A DNA stretch of 64,000 bases from the NCBI RefSeq assembly GCF_021372645.1, contig NZ_JAJFUC010000009.1:1-64000 (forward strand), given 5' to 3'. This document shows, one piece after another, positions 8,297 to 16,205 of the stretch (its first letter is position 1; the number at the start of each line of letters is the position of its first letter). Both the position numbers and the translations under genes were made by a program. The notes below the pieces were generated by a model, which saw only the letters and a list, made by a program, of their open reading frames with translations, was not told the origin of the DNA and ran no database searches. This DNA is from Clostridium sp. (GTDB lineage: Bacteria; Bacillota; Clostridia; Clostridiales; Clostridiaceae).

Positions 8297-9118
8297 ATGT
8301 ATACTGCGATAATGGTTTTTGTGGTAATGGGCGGAATAGGAACAATTTTTGGTTTTATTCTTGCTTATGCAAATAAAAAATTTTCAATAGAAATAAATCC
8401 ACTTATTCATATTGTAGAAGATGTTCTTCCTAAAGGTCAGTGTGGTGCTTGTGGTTATGCAGGCTGCATGGCTTATGCAGAAGCAGTAGTTTTAAATCCA
8501 GAAGTTCCTCCCAATTTATGTGTACCTGGTAAAGAGGCTGTTGCAAAAGCAGTGGCAGAAATTACAGAAAAAATAGCAGAACAAGTAGAACCAAGAGTAG
8601 CTCATGTTAGATGTAGAGGATCAATTAGTAATGCAGCTTTGAGTTATAATTATAAGGGAATACATGATTGTGCTGCGGCAACTTTACTTCAAGGTGGACC
8701 TAAAGGGTGCAAAAATGGATGTGTTGGATTTGGAAATTGTGTAAATAGTTGTCCTTTTGGTGCTATGTCAATGGGGGAAGATGGATTACCAGTTGTTGAT
8801 ATGAAAAAGTGTACTGGTTGTGGAGCATGTGAAGCATCATGTCCGAAGAAGGTTATACAAATGATATCAACAAATGCGCGTGTAAAAGTGGATTGTAATT
8901 CTAAAGATAAAGGGGCAGTTGCTAGAAAGGTTTGTAGTACTGCTTGTATAGGTTGTGGTATTTGTGCAAAAAATTGTACTTATGGTGCGATTGAGATTCA
9001 AAATAATCTTGCAGTAGTAAACTCAAAAATATGTATTGAAAAATGCAGTGACAAAACATGTTTAGCAAAATGCCTAACAGGAGCAATTACAGTTTCTGGT
9101 CAATTACAAATACGTTAA
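8297..9118 (+). CDS. rnfB: Rnf complex subunit B (polyferredoxin, ferredoxin entry point)
   Basis: A 273-aa protein with an N-terminal membrane anchor (residues 1-25), the 4Fe-4S domain CGACGYAGC (about residues 50-58, with a fourth Cys in NLCVPG), a central cysteine-rich stretch, and ferredoxin motifs such as CTGCGACEASCPK, CIGCGICAKNC and a last group with CSDKTCLAKC. It takes electrons from reduced ferredoxin and passes them into the complex. It begins 54 bp after rnfA with its own AAGGAG at 8279-8284, and apbE follows after 53 bp, so the operon probably reads through. Confidence 0.97.
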   Translation: MYTAIMVFVVMGGIGTIFGFILAYANKKFSIEINPLIHIVEDVLPKGQCGACGYAGCMAYAEAVVLNPEVPPNLCVPGKEAVAKAVAEITEKIAEQVEPRVAHVRCRGSISNAALSYNYKGIHDCAAATLLQGGPKGCKNGCVGFGNCVNSCPFGAMSMGEDGLPVVDMKKCTGCGACEASCPKKVIQMISTNARVKVDCNSKDKGAVARKVCSTACIGCGICAKNCTYGAIEIQNNLAVVNSKICIEKCSDKTCLAKCLTGAITVSGQLQIR

Positions 9119-9171
9119 AATGAAACATTAAAGGATACTATTTGTAATTAATAAGAGATTGGAGTGAACAT

Positions 9172-10221
9172 ATGAAGAAGATTATATGTGCATTAATAAC
9201 TTGTATTTCAATTGTTTTAATTTGTAGTTCATGTGCTAATAACAAGAATCAATATTATGAGAAAAATAATATAGTAATGGATACAGCAGTGACATTAAGT
9301 GCTTACGGTACAAATTCAAAAGAAGCAGTTGAAGAGAGTTTTAAAAAGTTAGATGAAATTAATGAAATGGCAAGCACTAACATAAGTACTAGTGATGTTT
9401 ATAAAATCAATAATGATTCAGGAAAGAATTATGTAAAAGTTCACCCTGAAATTTTTAAAATGATAGAAACTTCCATGAAATATTCAAAATTAAGTGATGG
9501 AGCATGGGATATTACCTTAGGTCCAATAATAAATTTGTGGGGCATAGGTACAGATAATGAAAGATTACCTTCTGATGAAGAAATTAAATCTAAATTACCA
9601 TTGGTGGGATATGACAAAATCAGTATTAATGAAAAGGATAATAGCATTATGCTTCAAAAAGAGGGAATGGCTATAGATTTAGGGGGTATTGCTAAAGGCT
9701 TTGCTGCTGACGAGGTGTTGAAAATTTATAAAAAGTATAATATTGAAAATGGACTTATTAATTTAGGTTCAAGTTCTATTTATGCCTTTGGTAAAAATAA
9801 AGATAATAAGCAGTGGTCTGTTGGTATTAAACATCCTAGAAGTGAAAAACCTAACGAATATATGGGAATAATCAAGTTATCTAATGAATCATTATCTACA
9901 TCTGGTGATTATGAGAGATGTTTTATAAAAAATAACAAAAGATATCATCATATTATAGATCCCAAAACTGGATATCCAGTAGATAATGGTGTTATGAGCG
10001 ATACAATAGTAATAGATGGTAACACTACTTATAATGCCATGTTATCTGACATTTTAACTACAACAGTTTTTACATTAGGACCAGAAAAAGGTTTGAAATT
10101 AATAGATAGTTTGCAAGGAGTATCTTGTGAGATTACCACATCAGATTATAAGGTTTATACATCAGAGGGATTTAAAGATAGGATTATAGATTTAAATAAA
10201 CAGTTTAAATTTGCAAATTAG
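9172..10221 (+). CDS. apbE: FAD:protein FMN transferase (lipoprotein)
   Basis: A 349-aa exported enzyme that hydrolyses FAD and attaches FMN by a phosphoester bond to Thr of target proteins. It has a lipoprotein signal peptide (KK, hydrophobic core, then CSSC with the lipid-bearing Cys at about residue 21). Family blocks are NNIVMDTAVTLSAYG, DGAWDITLGPIINLWG, AIDLGGIAKGFAAD (about residue 165), the SGDYER motif and HHIIDPKTGYP. Position directly after rnfB says its substrates are RnfG and RnfD, both of which show the acceptor motif. ATG follows GGAGTGAAC. The operon ends at the hairpin at 10261. Confidence 0.96.
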   Translation: MKKIICALITCISIVLICSSCANNKNQYYEKNNIVMDTAVTLSAYGTNSKEAVEESFKKLDEINEMASTNISTSDVYKINNDSGKNYVKVHPEIFKMIETSMKYSKLSDGAWDITLGPIINLWGIGTDNERLPSDEEIKSKLPLVGYDKISINEKDNSIMLQKEGMAIDLGGIAKGFAADEVLKIYKKYNIENGLINLGSSSIYAFGKNKDNKQWSVGIKHPRSEKPNEYMGIIKLSNESLSTSGDYERCFIKNNKRYHHIIDPKTGYPVDNGVMSDTIVIDGNTTYNAMLSDILTTTVFTLGPEKGLKLIDSLQGVSCEITTSDYKVYTSEGFKDRIIDLNKQFKFAN

Positions 10222-10260
10222 AGATGTATCACCTCATAGAGATATCGGATAGATAAGAAT

Positions 10261-10300
10261 AAATTCAGGTTGGATATAAAACTCTACCTGAATTTATTCA
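10261..10300. terminator. Bidirectional terminator between convergent genes
   Basis: A 10-bp perfect stem (10261-10270 with 10286-10295, AAATTCAGGT arms) with A-rich and T-rich flanks lies between the ends of apbE and the minus-strand Gx gene and overlaps the stop of the latter. Confidence 0.7.
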
Positions 10301-10824
10301 CTTATATTTAAATCCTTAAAGTAAGGCAGTTTAGACATATGAGCAACTATAAAATTTGCAGCTATTCCAATAAAAATTCCTGTACCAATACCTGCTATAG
10401 ATAGTATTGGTAAATAAAGCATTATAGCTATATTATGAACTATAGCTGAAGTTACAATTAATTGGCCTAAATTATGAAATAAGGCCCCGGAAGCACTTAC
10501 GCCTATTATGCTGACCTTATCCTTTCCAAGTGTTTTAATACATATCATTACAAAATAACTAAGGATTGCTCCAGCAGCACCATACATAAAGGTGGAGAGG
10601 TTTCCACCAAACATAGTTGATAGTAGAAGTCTTAGTATTATTATTAAAAAGACGTCTTTTTTACTATTTAATGTGTATAAAGCTATAACAGTAATTAAAT
10701 TTGCTAGTCCAAGCTTTGCACCAGGCGCAATAAATGGTACTGGAATCATACTTTCAATTGTATAAAGGGCTAAAGCTTGTGAGACTAAAAGGCCTATAAA
10801 AACTATTCGGAATGTTTTATTCAT
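10294..10824 (-). CDS. Gx transporter family membrane protein (heptaprenyl-diphosphate-synthase component I-like)
   Basis: A 176-aa membrane protein with about five to six hydrophobic segments, resembling ECF S-components and annotated in databases as Gx transporter or heptaprenyl diphosphate synthase component I. Family features are IPVPFIAPGAKLGLANLITV near residue 28 and GGNLSTFMYGAAGA near 72. The start is the ATG at 10824 because GAGGTG on the minus strand (10832-10837) precedes it; longer versions would run into the upstream gene. It is paired with a NusG-II gene and sits next to apbE, a grouping often seen near flavin-based electron-transfer genes. Its substrate is unknown. Confidence 0.8.
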   Translation of the reverse strand: MNKTFRIVFIGLLVSQALALYTIESMIPVPFIAPGAKLGLANLITVIALYTLNSKKDVFLIIILRLLLSTMFGGNLSTFMYGAAGAILSYFVMICIKTLGKDKVSIIGVSASGALFHNLGQLIVTSAIVHNIAIMLYLPILSIAGIGTGIFIGIAANFIVAHMSKLPYFKDLNISE

Positions 10825-10834
10825 TTGAGTCACC

Positions 10835-11224
10835 TCAGTGTGTTGGAATAACATCAATATTTTTTTCATTATCATTGCTCTTAATTTCAACCATTAATTT
10901 ATGTGGAAGACAAACTGAAATTTGACCTGGTTTTGATATAAATTCAGATTTAATGCAAATTTTATCTCTGCAATCAGCATCTATGATTCCAATAGACGTA
11001 TCCTTAATTTCAATTATATTATATCCATAATCTGTTTTAACATCTATCTGATCTTCACCTCTATGCTCGGATAAGAGTATTTTTTTATAGGGTTTACCGT
11101 CTAAAGTTACTTCTGCGTAAATTCCATTATAATTTTTACCCATCATTACCCCGAAAATAAGTTCAGGAATGAAAGATAAACAAATTAATACAACTATTAT
11201 AATTATATCCCACTTTTTAAACAT
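10835..11224 (-). CDS. NusG domain II-containing membrane-anchored protein
   Basis: A 129-aa protein with one N-terminal membrane segment (about residues 8-28, with MMGKN after it) and an extracellular NusG-II-like beta domain that includes DADCRDKICIKSEFIS and PGQISVCLPHKL, the conserved Cys pairs of the family. It is not the transcription factor NusG. Its stop at 10835-10837 overlaps the ribosome binding site of the Gx gene, so the two are one operon. Its exact function is unknown; the neighbourhood suggests a role with ApbE-flavinylated proteins. Confidence 0.8.
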   Translation of the reverse strand: MFKKWDIIIIVVLICLSFIPELIFGVMMGKNYNGIYAEVTLDGKPYKKILLSEHRGEDQIDVKTDYGYNIIEIKDTSIGIIDADCRDKICIKSEFISKPGQISVCLPHKLMVEIKSNDNEKNIDVIPTH

Positions 11225-11318
11225 CGTAGTTCCTTCTTTAATCCTAATCTTTGAATTTAGCTATATAGCTAAATATTATCATTACCTAAAATTAAGCGCA
11301 ATAAATATATACATTTAA

Positions 11319-11381
11319 ATCTTTTTAAATGATTGGTTAACAGAACATATATTAGGGAATGACAAGCTTATAGGTGAATAA
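11319..11381 (+). pseudogene. Hemerythrin C-terminal remnant A
   Basis: The frame reads FLNDWLTEHILGNDKLIGE and a stop at 11379. It is almost the same, in DNA and protein, as the last 20 codons of the intact hemerythrin gene ending at 14495 (FLNDWLTEHILRNDKLIGA). Nothing upstream continues the match, so it is a relic of a duplicate. The rest of 11225-11446 shows no other coding signal. Confidence 0.75.
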
Positions 11382-11446
11382 AATAAATATACATCTCTGA
11401 ATTCAACTTATAATTGCTTAATATTAGCAGATTCAGAAATATAAAA

Positions 11447-11490
11447 GAGGGTGTTGTAAAATGATTTAAAAACCATTTTACAACACCCTC
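11447..11490 (-). terminator. Strong terminator of the M13 peptidase gene
   Basis: A perfect 17-bp stem (11447-11463 with 11474-11490, arms starting GAGGGTGTTGTAAAATG) with a 10-base loop. On the minus strand it is followed by TTTTATATTT, which fits termination of the peptidase gene ending at 11525. Confidence 0.85.
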
Positions 11491-11524
11491 AGTTGATTTT
11501 AGTTGATAGTTTTTAGCTAAATTC

Positions 11525-13558
11525 CTACCAGATTTGTACTCGATCTTCTGGCTTAATATACATTTTATCTCCTTGTTTAAGTCCATAAGTTTCATCAAAT
11601 TTATTAAATTGTGCTAAAACTATATTATTTCTTACTTTATTAGGTGAATGTGCATCATATTGAAGTCTATAATCTGCATATTCATTTGTATTAATTTCAC
11701 GCCATACAGTTGCATTACTTTCAAAGAATGCTTTATAATCTGGATTTGACATTTTACTTAAAATATCCAATGTACAAGCTAAGCCTCCAATATCAGCTAT
11801 ATTTTCGCCTACAGTAAGATCTCCATTAACATTTTTACCATTATCTAATTTTACTTGATTATAAAATGCTCTTACTTTCTTTGTTTTTTCTTCGAATTTA
11901 TTATAATCATCTTGTGTCCACCAATTATTTAAATTTCCATCTGCATCAAACTTAGCGCCTATATTATCAAATGCATGGCTAACTTCATGACCTATAATAG
12001 CTCCAATAGCTCCCAAATTCTTTTCTTTACTAGCATTTGCATCATAAAATGCTCCTTGGAGAATTCCCGCTGGAACTGTTATGGTATTTGATGTTGCATT
12101 GTAAAAAGCATTAATTGTTTGTGGTGGGCATGCAAATTTTGTCTTGTCCACGGGTTCATTTAACTTACATATTGATTTTTCATGAGCGAATTTAGTTAAA
12201 TTATCAATGTTTTCCCAAAGTGACCCGCCTTCTTCGTAAGATCTAATTTGTAATTTAGAATAATCTTCCCATTTATCCGGATATGCAATTTGAATATTAA
12301 GTTTATCTAATTTTTCAATTGCACTTTTTTTAGTTGTAGCACTCATCCAATCTAAGTTATTAATTCTATTCTTATAAGTTGATATAACTTGATTAGTTAT
12401 ATCCGTAACATCATTTTTAACTTTATCAGAAAAATATTTTTGAATGTATATTTTACCAAAGGGTTCACCTAAAGCAGAATTAACCATATCAATAGCTTTT
12501 TCATCTTGAGGAATATCACCTTGTGATCCTAAATATGCATTCTTGAATGCAGTTGCTGCTTTTTCAAAATCTTCTCCTAAATATAGTGCAGCACTACCTA
12601 TATTTATAATTTCGAGGTAGTCTTTAATTATTGGTAAGTTTTCCTCTGTATATATGTCATTTAAAGATTTCAACCATTTTGGTTCTGTTAATATCACCTT
12701 ATTAACATTATTTATTTCATCATTTTTAATAATAGTTTTTATATTTAAATTTGGTGCTAAAGAATCAATTTGATCTAAAGTATAAACATTATATTGCTCA
12801 TCTATGGCATTATCATTTTTTGATAGTTCTTCTTTACCTGTTATTGATGGTGCTATCATGTTTTCAAATTTAAATAGATTATCCACTTTTGCTTTTGCTT
12901 GATCATTAGTATATCCACTTAAAGTTAAAAGATTAATATAATAAGTTTCTACTAGACCTTTTACTTTTTTACTATTTTCTGTAGGCTTTACATATTCATC
13001 TGAATTACCTAAACTTAGAGTTGGTGGCGCAATGTAAAGTGCATGCTTGTTTGCATCCTTTAAGTCAACTTGACATACAATTTGTAATAAAGGATTTCCT
13101 ATTTTTGATTCAGTGTTTAAATTTGCAATATCTTTTGTAGATTTAATATTATTTATTTCCTCAATCATTTTCTTTATTGGTTCGATTCCTTGCTTATTTC
13201 TAGCTTCCATATTTAAAGTATTTTTATATAAATTAATTATCTTCTTTTCATCACTATTTTCAGAATAACTTTTTTCATTTGCTAATAAGTCTTTAATTAT
13301 TTGTTTCTTTTGTTCTGTCAATGTTTTATCAGCTTCCATAAATGTTGAATTTGAAGTCTTTCCAGTATCTATCTTTGCAGTATTTAACCATTGTTTGTTT
13401 ATGACATTGTAAAAATCATCTTGTAGCCTTAAAGAATCTGCTACGGTTGTAACATTTGTATTTGCTACCTCTGCTGCTTTAGCGTATGTTCCTTGCACCA
13501 TTAATAGAGAACATAATAATGCCCCCGCGATAACCCCTTTTTTTTTTATTTTTCCCAT
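11525..13558 (-). CDS. M13 family metallopeptidase (neprilysin/PepO-like), secreted
   Basis: A 677-aa zinc endopeptidase. The zinc site GHEVSHAFD lies at about residue 525 and the third ligand plus conserved Asp in GENIADIGG at about 583; NAFYN near residue 480 (substrate binding) and the terminal VQIW are typical of the family. Residues 1-29 form a signal peptide (KIKKK, hydrophobic core, TYAKAAE), so unlike many lactobacterial PepO proteins it is probably exported. The ATG at 13558 has GGAG 12 bases upstream. It is a single-gene unit ending in a strong hairpin and is flanked on both sides by hemerythrin relics. Substrates are probably oligopeptides. Confidence 0.93.
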   Translation of the reverse strand: MGKIKKKGVIAGALLCSLLMVQGTYAKAAEVANTNVTTVADSLRLQDDFYNVINKQWLNTAKIDTGKTSNSTFMEADKTLTEQKKQIIKDLLANEKSYSENSDEKKIINLYKNTLNMEARNKQGIEPIKKMIEEINNIKSTKDIANLNTESKIGNPLLQIVCQVDLKDANKHALYIAPPTLSLGNSDEYVKPTENSKKVKGLVETYYINLLTLSGYTNDQAKAKVDNLFKFENMIAPSITGKEELSKNDNAIDEQYNVYTLDQIDSLAPNLNIKTIIKNDEINNVNKVILTEPKWLKSLNDIYTEENLPIIKDYLEIINIGSAALYLGEDFEKAATAFKNAYLGSQGDIPQDEKAIDMVNSALGEPFGKIYIQKYFSDKVKNDVTDITNQVISTYKNRINNLDWMSATTKKSAIEKLDKLNIQIAYPDKWEDYSKLQIRSYEEGGSLWENIDNLTKFAHEKSICKLNEPVDKTKFACPPQTINAFYNATSNTITVPAGILQGAFYDANASKEKNLGAIGAIIGHEVSHAFDNIGAKFDADGNLNNWWTQDDYNKFEEKTKKVRAFYNQVKLDNGKNVNGDLTVGENIADIGGLACTLDILSKMSNPDYKAFFESNATVWREINTNEYADYRLQYDAHSPNKVRNNIVLAQFNKFDETYGLKQGDKMYIKPEDRVQIW

Positions 13559-13675
13559 TTAAAAAGTCATCTCCATTTCTTAATATAATTTGTAATAATT
13601 TACTTTAAGTATACAACTTATTTGTTTTTTTACAATTAAACAAAACTTAATTTAACCTTAAATCAACGGATAAGA

Positions 13676-13783
13676 TCAGAAGAAGAGTATATCTTTTTAA
13701 ATGATTGGTTTATAGAACATTTTGCTCTATTAATTATGGATGAAAGAATTCTAAGCTACATTGATACAGTTAGAGATTTATAG
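13676..13783 (+). pseudogene. Hemerythrin remnant B (internally deleted)
   Basis: An open frame reads SEEEYIFLNDWFIEHFALLI, then MDERIL and a stop at 13781. SEEEY matches the HFKSEEEYM helix and FLNDWxxEH the last helix of the intact hemerythrin at 14106; the roughly 30 residues that belong between them, with one iron-ligand His, are gone. There is no start codon. With remnant A this makes two dead relatives beside one live gene. Confidence 0.7.
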
Positions 13784-14105
13784 CAAAAATTTTTACTAAG
13801 AGTAATAAATATATACATTTAAATAAAATAATCCACAAGAAATATAGAAAAAACTATTATTTATGTGGATTATTTTTCTTAGCCATAGATTTCTAATCAG
13901 AATTTCCAGCAAATTTAAATATAAATTTATGTATTTTTGCATTTGTAAGTATATTATTTACTTGATTATCAGAGTTATTTTCAATATCTTGTTTTAGAGC
14001 TAAGAAAGCATTATATAAAGGATGACTTTATGGAAAAAATATGATATATTAATGAAAAGTAACTGGAATAATTTTTGAATTATAGTTAGAAAGAAGGTGT
14101 TATTT
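13784..14105. other. Intergenic stretch with hairpin and a minus-strand coding scrap
   Basis: A 12-bp hairpin (13826-13837 with 13864-13875, AAATAATCCACA arms) followed by TTCTT looks like a terminator left from a lost gene. From about 14012 down to a stop at 13893 the minus strand has an open frame (ending KFIFKFAGNSD) without start or ribosome binding site; I do not recognise it and take it as another scrap. The last 50 bases hold the hemerythrin leader. Confidence 0.45.
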
Positions 14106-14495
14106 ATGTATGAAATGAAAGAAGAATATAAAATTGGAGTAGAGCATATTGATGAACAACACAAGAAACTTTTTGAGTTAGCTGATAAAGCATATATGCT
14201 ATTAAAAGATGACTTTTCCATTGATAAGTATGATAAAATAGTACACATAATAGAAGAATTAAAGGAGTATACTATTTTTCATTTTAAATCAGAAGAAGAG
14301 TATATGGAAAGTATAAATTATAAAAGACGTTTCACTCAAAAAATAGAACATGGGGAATTTATCAAAAGAATTGAAGCAATAGATTTAATAAGTATTGATG
14401 AAAAGCAAGATGAAAGTTTAGTGAAAATATTAAACTTTTTAAATGATTGGTTAACTGAACATATATTAAGGAATGATAAGCTTATAGGAGCATAA
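14106..14495 (+). CDS. Bacteriohemerythrin (di-iron oxygen-binding protein)
   Basis: A 129-aa four-helix protein with the diiron ligand pattern in order: VEHIDEQH (two His, about residues 14-19), HFKSEEEYM (His and Glu, about 58-66), KIEHGEF (His, about 79) and TEHILRND (His and Asp, about 116-121). This complete set means it should bind O2; in anaerobes such proteins are thought to scavenge or sense oxygen. The ATG at 14106 has AAGAAGG eight bases upstream; an in-frame GTG at 14097 overlaps that site and is less likely. Single-gene unit just before the FMN riboswitch. Confidence 0.93.
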   Translation: MYEMKEEYKIGVEHIDEQHKKLFELADKAYMLLKDDFSIDKYDKIVHIIEELKEYTIFHFKSEEEYMESINYKRRFTQKIEHGEFIKRIEAIDLISIDEKQDESLVKILNFLNDWLTEHILRNDKLIGA

Positions 14496-14571
14496 AGCAA
14501 ATCTATATATTGTCAGTTACAACGCATTTAATTCCTTATATATTATTAGTTATAAAACTAAAGGAAATATA

Positions 14572-14600
14572 TTGCAAAGTTTATCCTAAACATATATAAT
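14572..14600 (+). promoter_or_regulatory. Promoter of the FMN riboswitch-ribU unit
   Basis: TTGCAA at 14572-14577, a 17-base spacer and a perfect TATAAT at 14595-14600, about 25 bases before the riboswitch. Confidence 0.75.
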
Positions 14601-14624
14601 AGGAATTAATAAAATATAATATAT

Positions 14625-14730
14625 CTTCAGGGCAGGGCGTGAATCCCTACCGGCGGTATAGCCCGCGAGCTTATTAAAGCTGATTCGGTGTAACTCCGAA
14701 GCCGACAGTATAGTCTGGATGAAAGAAGGT
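14625..14730 (+). promoter_or_regulatory. FMN riboswitch (RFN element)
   Basis: The RFN consensus is clear: TTCAGGGCAGGGCGTGAAT at the 5' end, CCCTACCGGCGGTA, AGCCCGCGAGC, a variable arm, GATTCGGTG-AACTCCG and CCGACAGT followed by AGTCTGGATGAAAGAAGG. It senses FMN and lowers expression of flavin genes. The regulated gene is ribU at 14904, and the terminator at 14780 is the expected switch output. Confidence 0.97.
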
Positions 14731-14779
14731 AACCTATTAGTAATTAAGATTTTCTTTATTCTTATTTATTGAAATATGT

Positions 14780-14810
14780 GCCCTGATGTGTTTAGCATCA
14801 GGGCTTTTTT
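14780..14810 (+). terminator. Riboswitch-controlled terminator
   Basis: A 9-bp G+C-rich stem (GCCCTGATG 14780-14788 with CATCAGGGC 14796-14804) directly followed by six T. Formed when FMN is bound, it should stop transcription ahead of ribU. Confidence 0.9.
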
Positions 14811-14903
14811 ATTTATGTTAATGCATAAAATAAGATAAGAATATATTAAAAGATTAACTCACTAATAAGCTACACCAGTAGATAACTTTTGGGAGGCAAA
14901 GAG

Positions 14904-15488
14904 ATGAATACAAATACTAATAAAATGATTAAAATTTCTTTATTATCAGCATTAGCACTTATACTTATGTATATTGATTTTCCAGTAATACCACTTTTTC
15001 CATGGCTTAAGATTGACTTAAGTGATGTTCCAGCATTGATAGGTGCATTTGGATTTGGACCTTTAGCAGGAGTGCTTATAGAATTAATAAAAAATATAGT
15101 TATAGTATTAATAAAAGGAACGCAAACAGGTTTTGTTGGAGAAACAGCAAACTTTTTAGTTGGAGTTTCACTAATATTACCAGCGGCACTTGTATATCAT
15201 AAAAAGAAAAATAAGAAAAATGCAATTGTAGGAATGGTTTTAGGTGCAGTTTGCATGGAAGTAGTAGGTATTGTAGCAAATATTTATTTCTTATTACCAG
15301 CCTATGGAATGCAAATGTCACCAGCAGAATCAATAAAATATATTACAGTTGGATTGTTGCCTTTCAATGGAATAAAGGCTCTTATGGTATCAGTTTTGAC
15401 ATATGTATTATATAAGAGAATATCAGTTTCAGTATTTAAGGCAGAACCTAATTTTGGTAGTCCAGAAAATAAAACAGAAGCAATATAG
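14904..15488 (+). CDS. ribU: Riboflavin ECF transporter S component
   Basis: A 194-aa membrane protein with about six hydrophobic segments that binds riboflavin and works with a shared ECF module (not in this window). Typical are DFPVIPLFPWLKIDLSDVPA near the N-terminus, GFGPLAGVLIELIKN and the conserved GETANFLVG. The FMN riboswitch upstream supports the substrate. ATG at 14904 is preceded by GGGAGG at the right distance. Flavin import fits a cell that spends FMN and FAD on Rnf and ApbE. Confidence 0.95.
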   Translation: MNTNTNKMIKISLLSALALILMYIDFPVIPLFPWLKIDLSDVPALIGAFGFGPLAGVLIELIKNIVIVLIKGTQTGFVGETANFLVGVSLILPAALVYHKKKNKKNAIVGMVLGAVCMEVVGIVANIYFLLPAYGMQMSPAESIKYITVGLLPFNGIKALMVSVLTYVLYKRISVSVFKAEPNFGSPENKTEAI

Positions 15489-15503
15489 TAATTAAATAGA
15501 AGG

Positions 15504-15546
15504 CTGTTTCAAAATGATTAGAAATTATTTTGAAACAGCTTTTTCT
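15504..15546 (+). terminator. Terminator of ribU
   Basis: A perfect 12-bp stem (15504-15515 with 15527-15538, CTGTTTCAAAAT arms) followed by CTTTTTCTTT. Confidence 0.85.
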
Positions 15547-15668
15547 TTATTCTTATGTAAGTTATAGTATTAAAAATGTATTTATAACATCTAGTAAATT
15601 AATAATACGATATACTGAATTGTAAATAATGAAATTGAGTTAATATAAAAAGATTACATATATATTCT

Positions 15669-15756
15669 TAGATACCCAAGATAAAATCCATACTTGTGCA
15701 TATACGCCATCGAAATAAGGAGGGATGCATAATTATAGTTTCATGTTGGGTATCTA
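15669..15756. other. Long stem-loop at the end of the tsaE-tsaB-rimI operon
   Basis: An 11-bp perfect inverted repeat (TAGATACCCAA, 15669-15679 and 15746-15756) encloses 66 bases, within which TGCAT/ATGCA segments can pair. It starts four bases after the rimI stop on the minus strand, so it could end that operon, but the large loop is unlike an ordinary terminator. A shorter stem with a related arm (TATAGATACCA) ends the gene at 17775. Nothing else is seen in 15547-15759. Confidence 0.45.
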
Positions 15757-15759
15757 TAG

Positions 15760-16203
15760 TTATCGTTCTTTTAGCCACATTATTATAGCATCTTCTTTAT
15801 TATCTTCATAATATCCTTTTCTAACTCCATCTTGCTTAAAATTATATTTTTCATAAAGTGATTTGGCTGCTTTGTTGGTACTTCTTACTTCAAGAGTATA
15901 AGCAATACATCCTTGACTTTTGCAATAATTAAGTAATTCTTCAACAAGCTTAGATGCAATACCTTGTTTTCTATAGTTTGGATGTATCGCTATGTTCGTT
16001 ATATGGGATTCATCTAATACAATCCATGTTCCTACAAAACCTACAACTGTATTATCAATTTTTGCAACTAGATATTTAGCTACAGGATTAGTTAGTTCTT
16101 GGATGTAAGAGTTCTTGCTCCAACAAATAGAAAAACTTAATGAACTAATATCTAAAATTTGATCAATATCTTCTTCTTTCATGAAATCAATACTTATATT
16201 CAT
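15760..16203 (-). CDS. rimI: Ribosomal-protein-S18-alanine N-acetyltransferase
   Basis: A 147-aa GNAT-fold acetyltransferase. The acetyl-CoA site YRKQGIASKLV (about residues 78-88, the RxxGIG-like motif) and the C-terminal EVRSTNKAAKSLYEKYNF block are present. The operon with tsaB and tsaE is the common arrangement for RimI in Firmicutes. The start at 16203 is two bases after the tsaB stop. Its substrate, the N-terminus of ribosomal protein S18, is assigned by family and context. Confidence 0.92.
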   Translation of the reverse strand: MNISIDFMKEEDIDQILDISSLSFSICWSKNSYIQELTNPVAKYLVAKIDNTVVGFVGTWIVLDESHITNIAIHPNYRKQGIASKLVEELLNYCKSQGCIAYTLEVRSTNKAAKSLYEKYNFKQDGVRKGYYEDNKEDAIIMWLKER

Positions 16204-16205
16204 TT

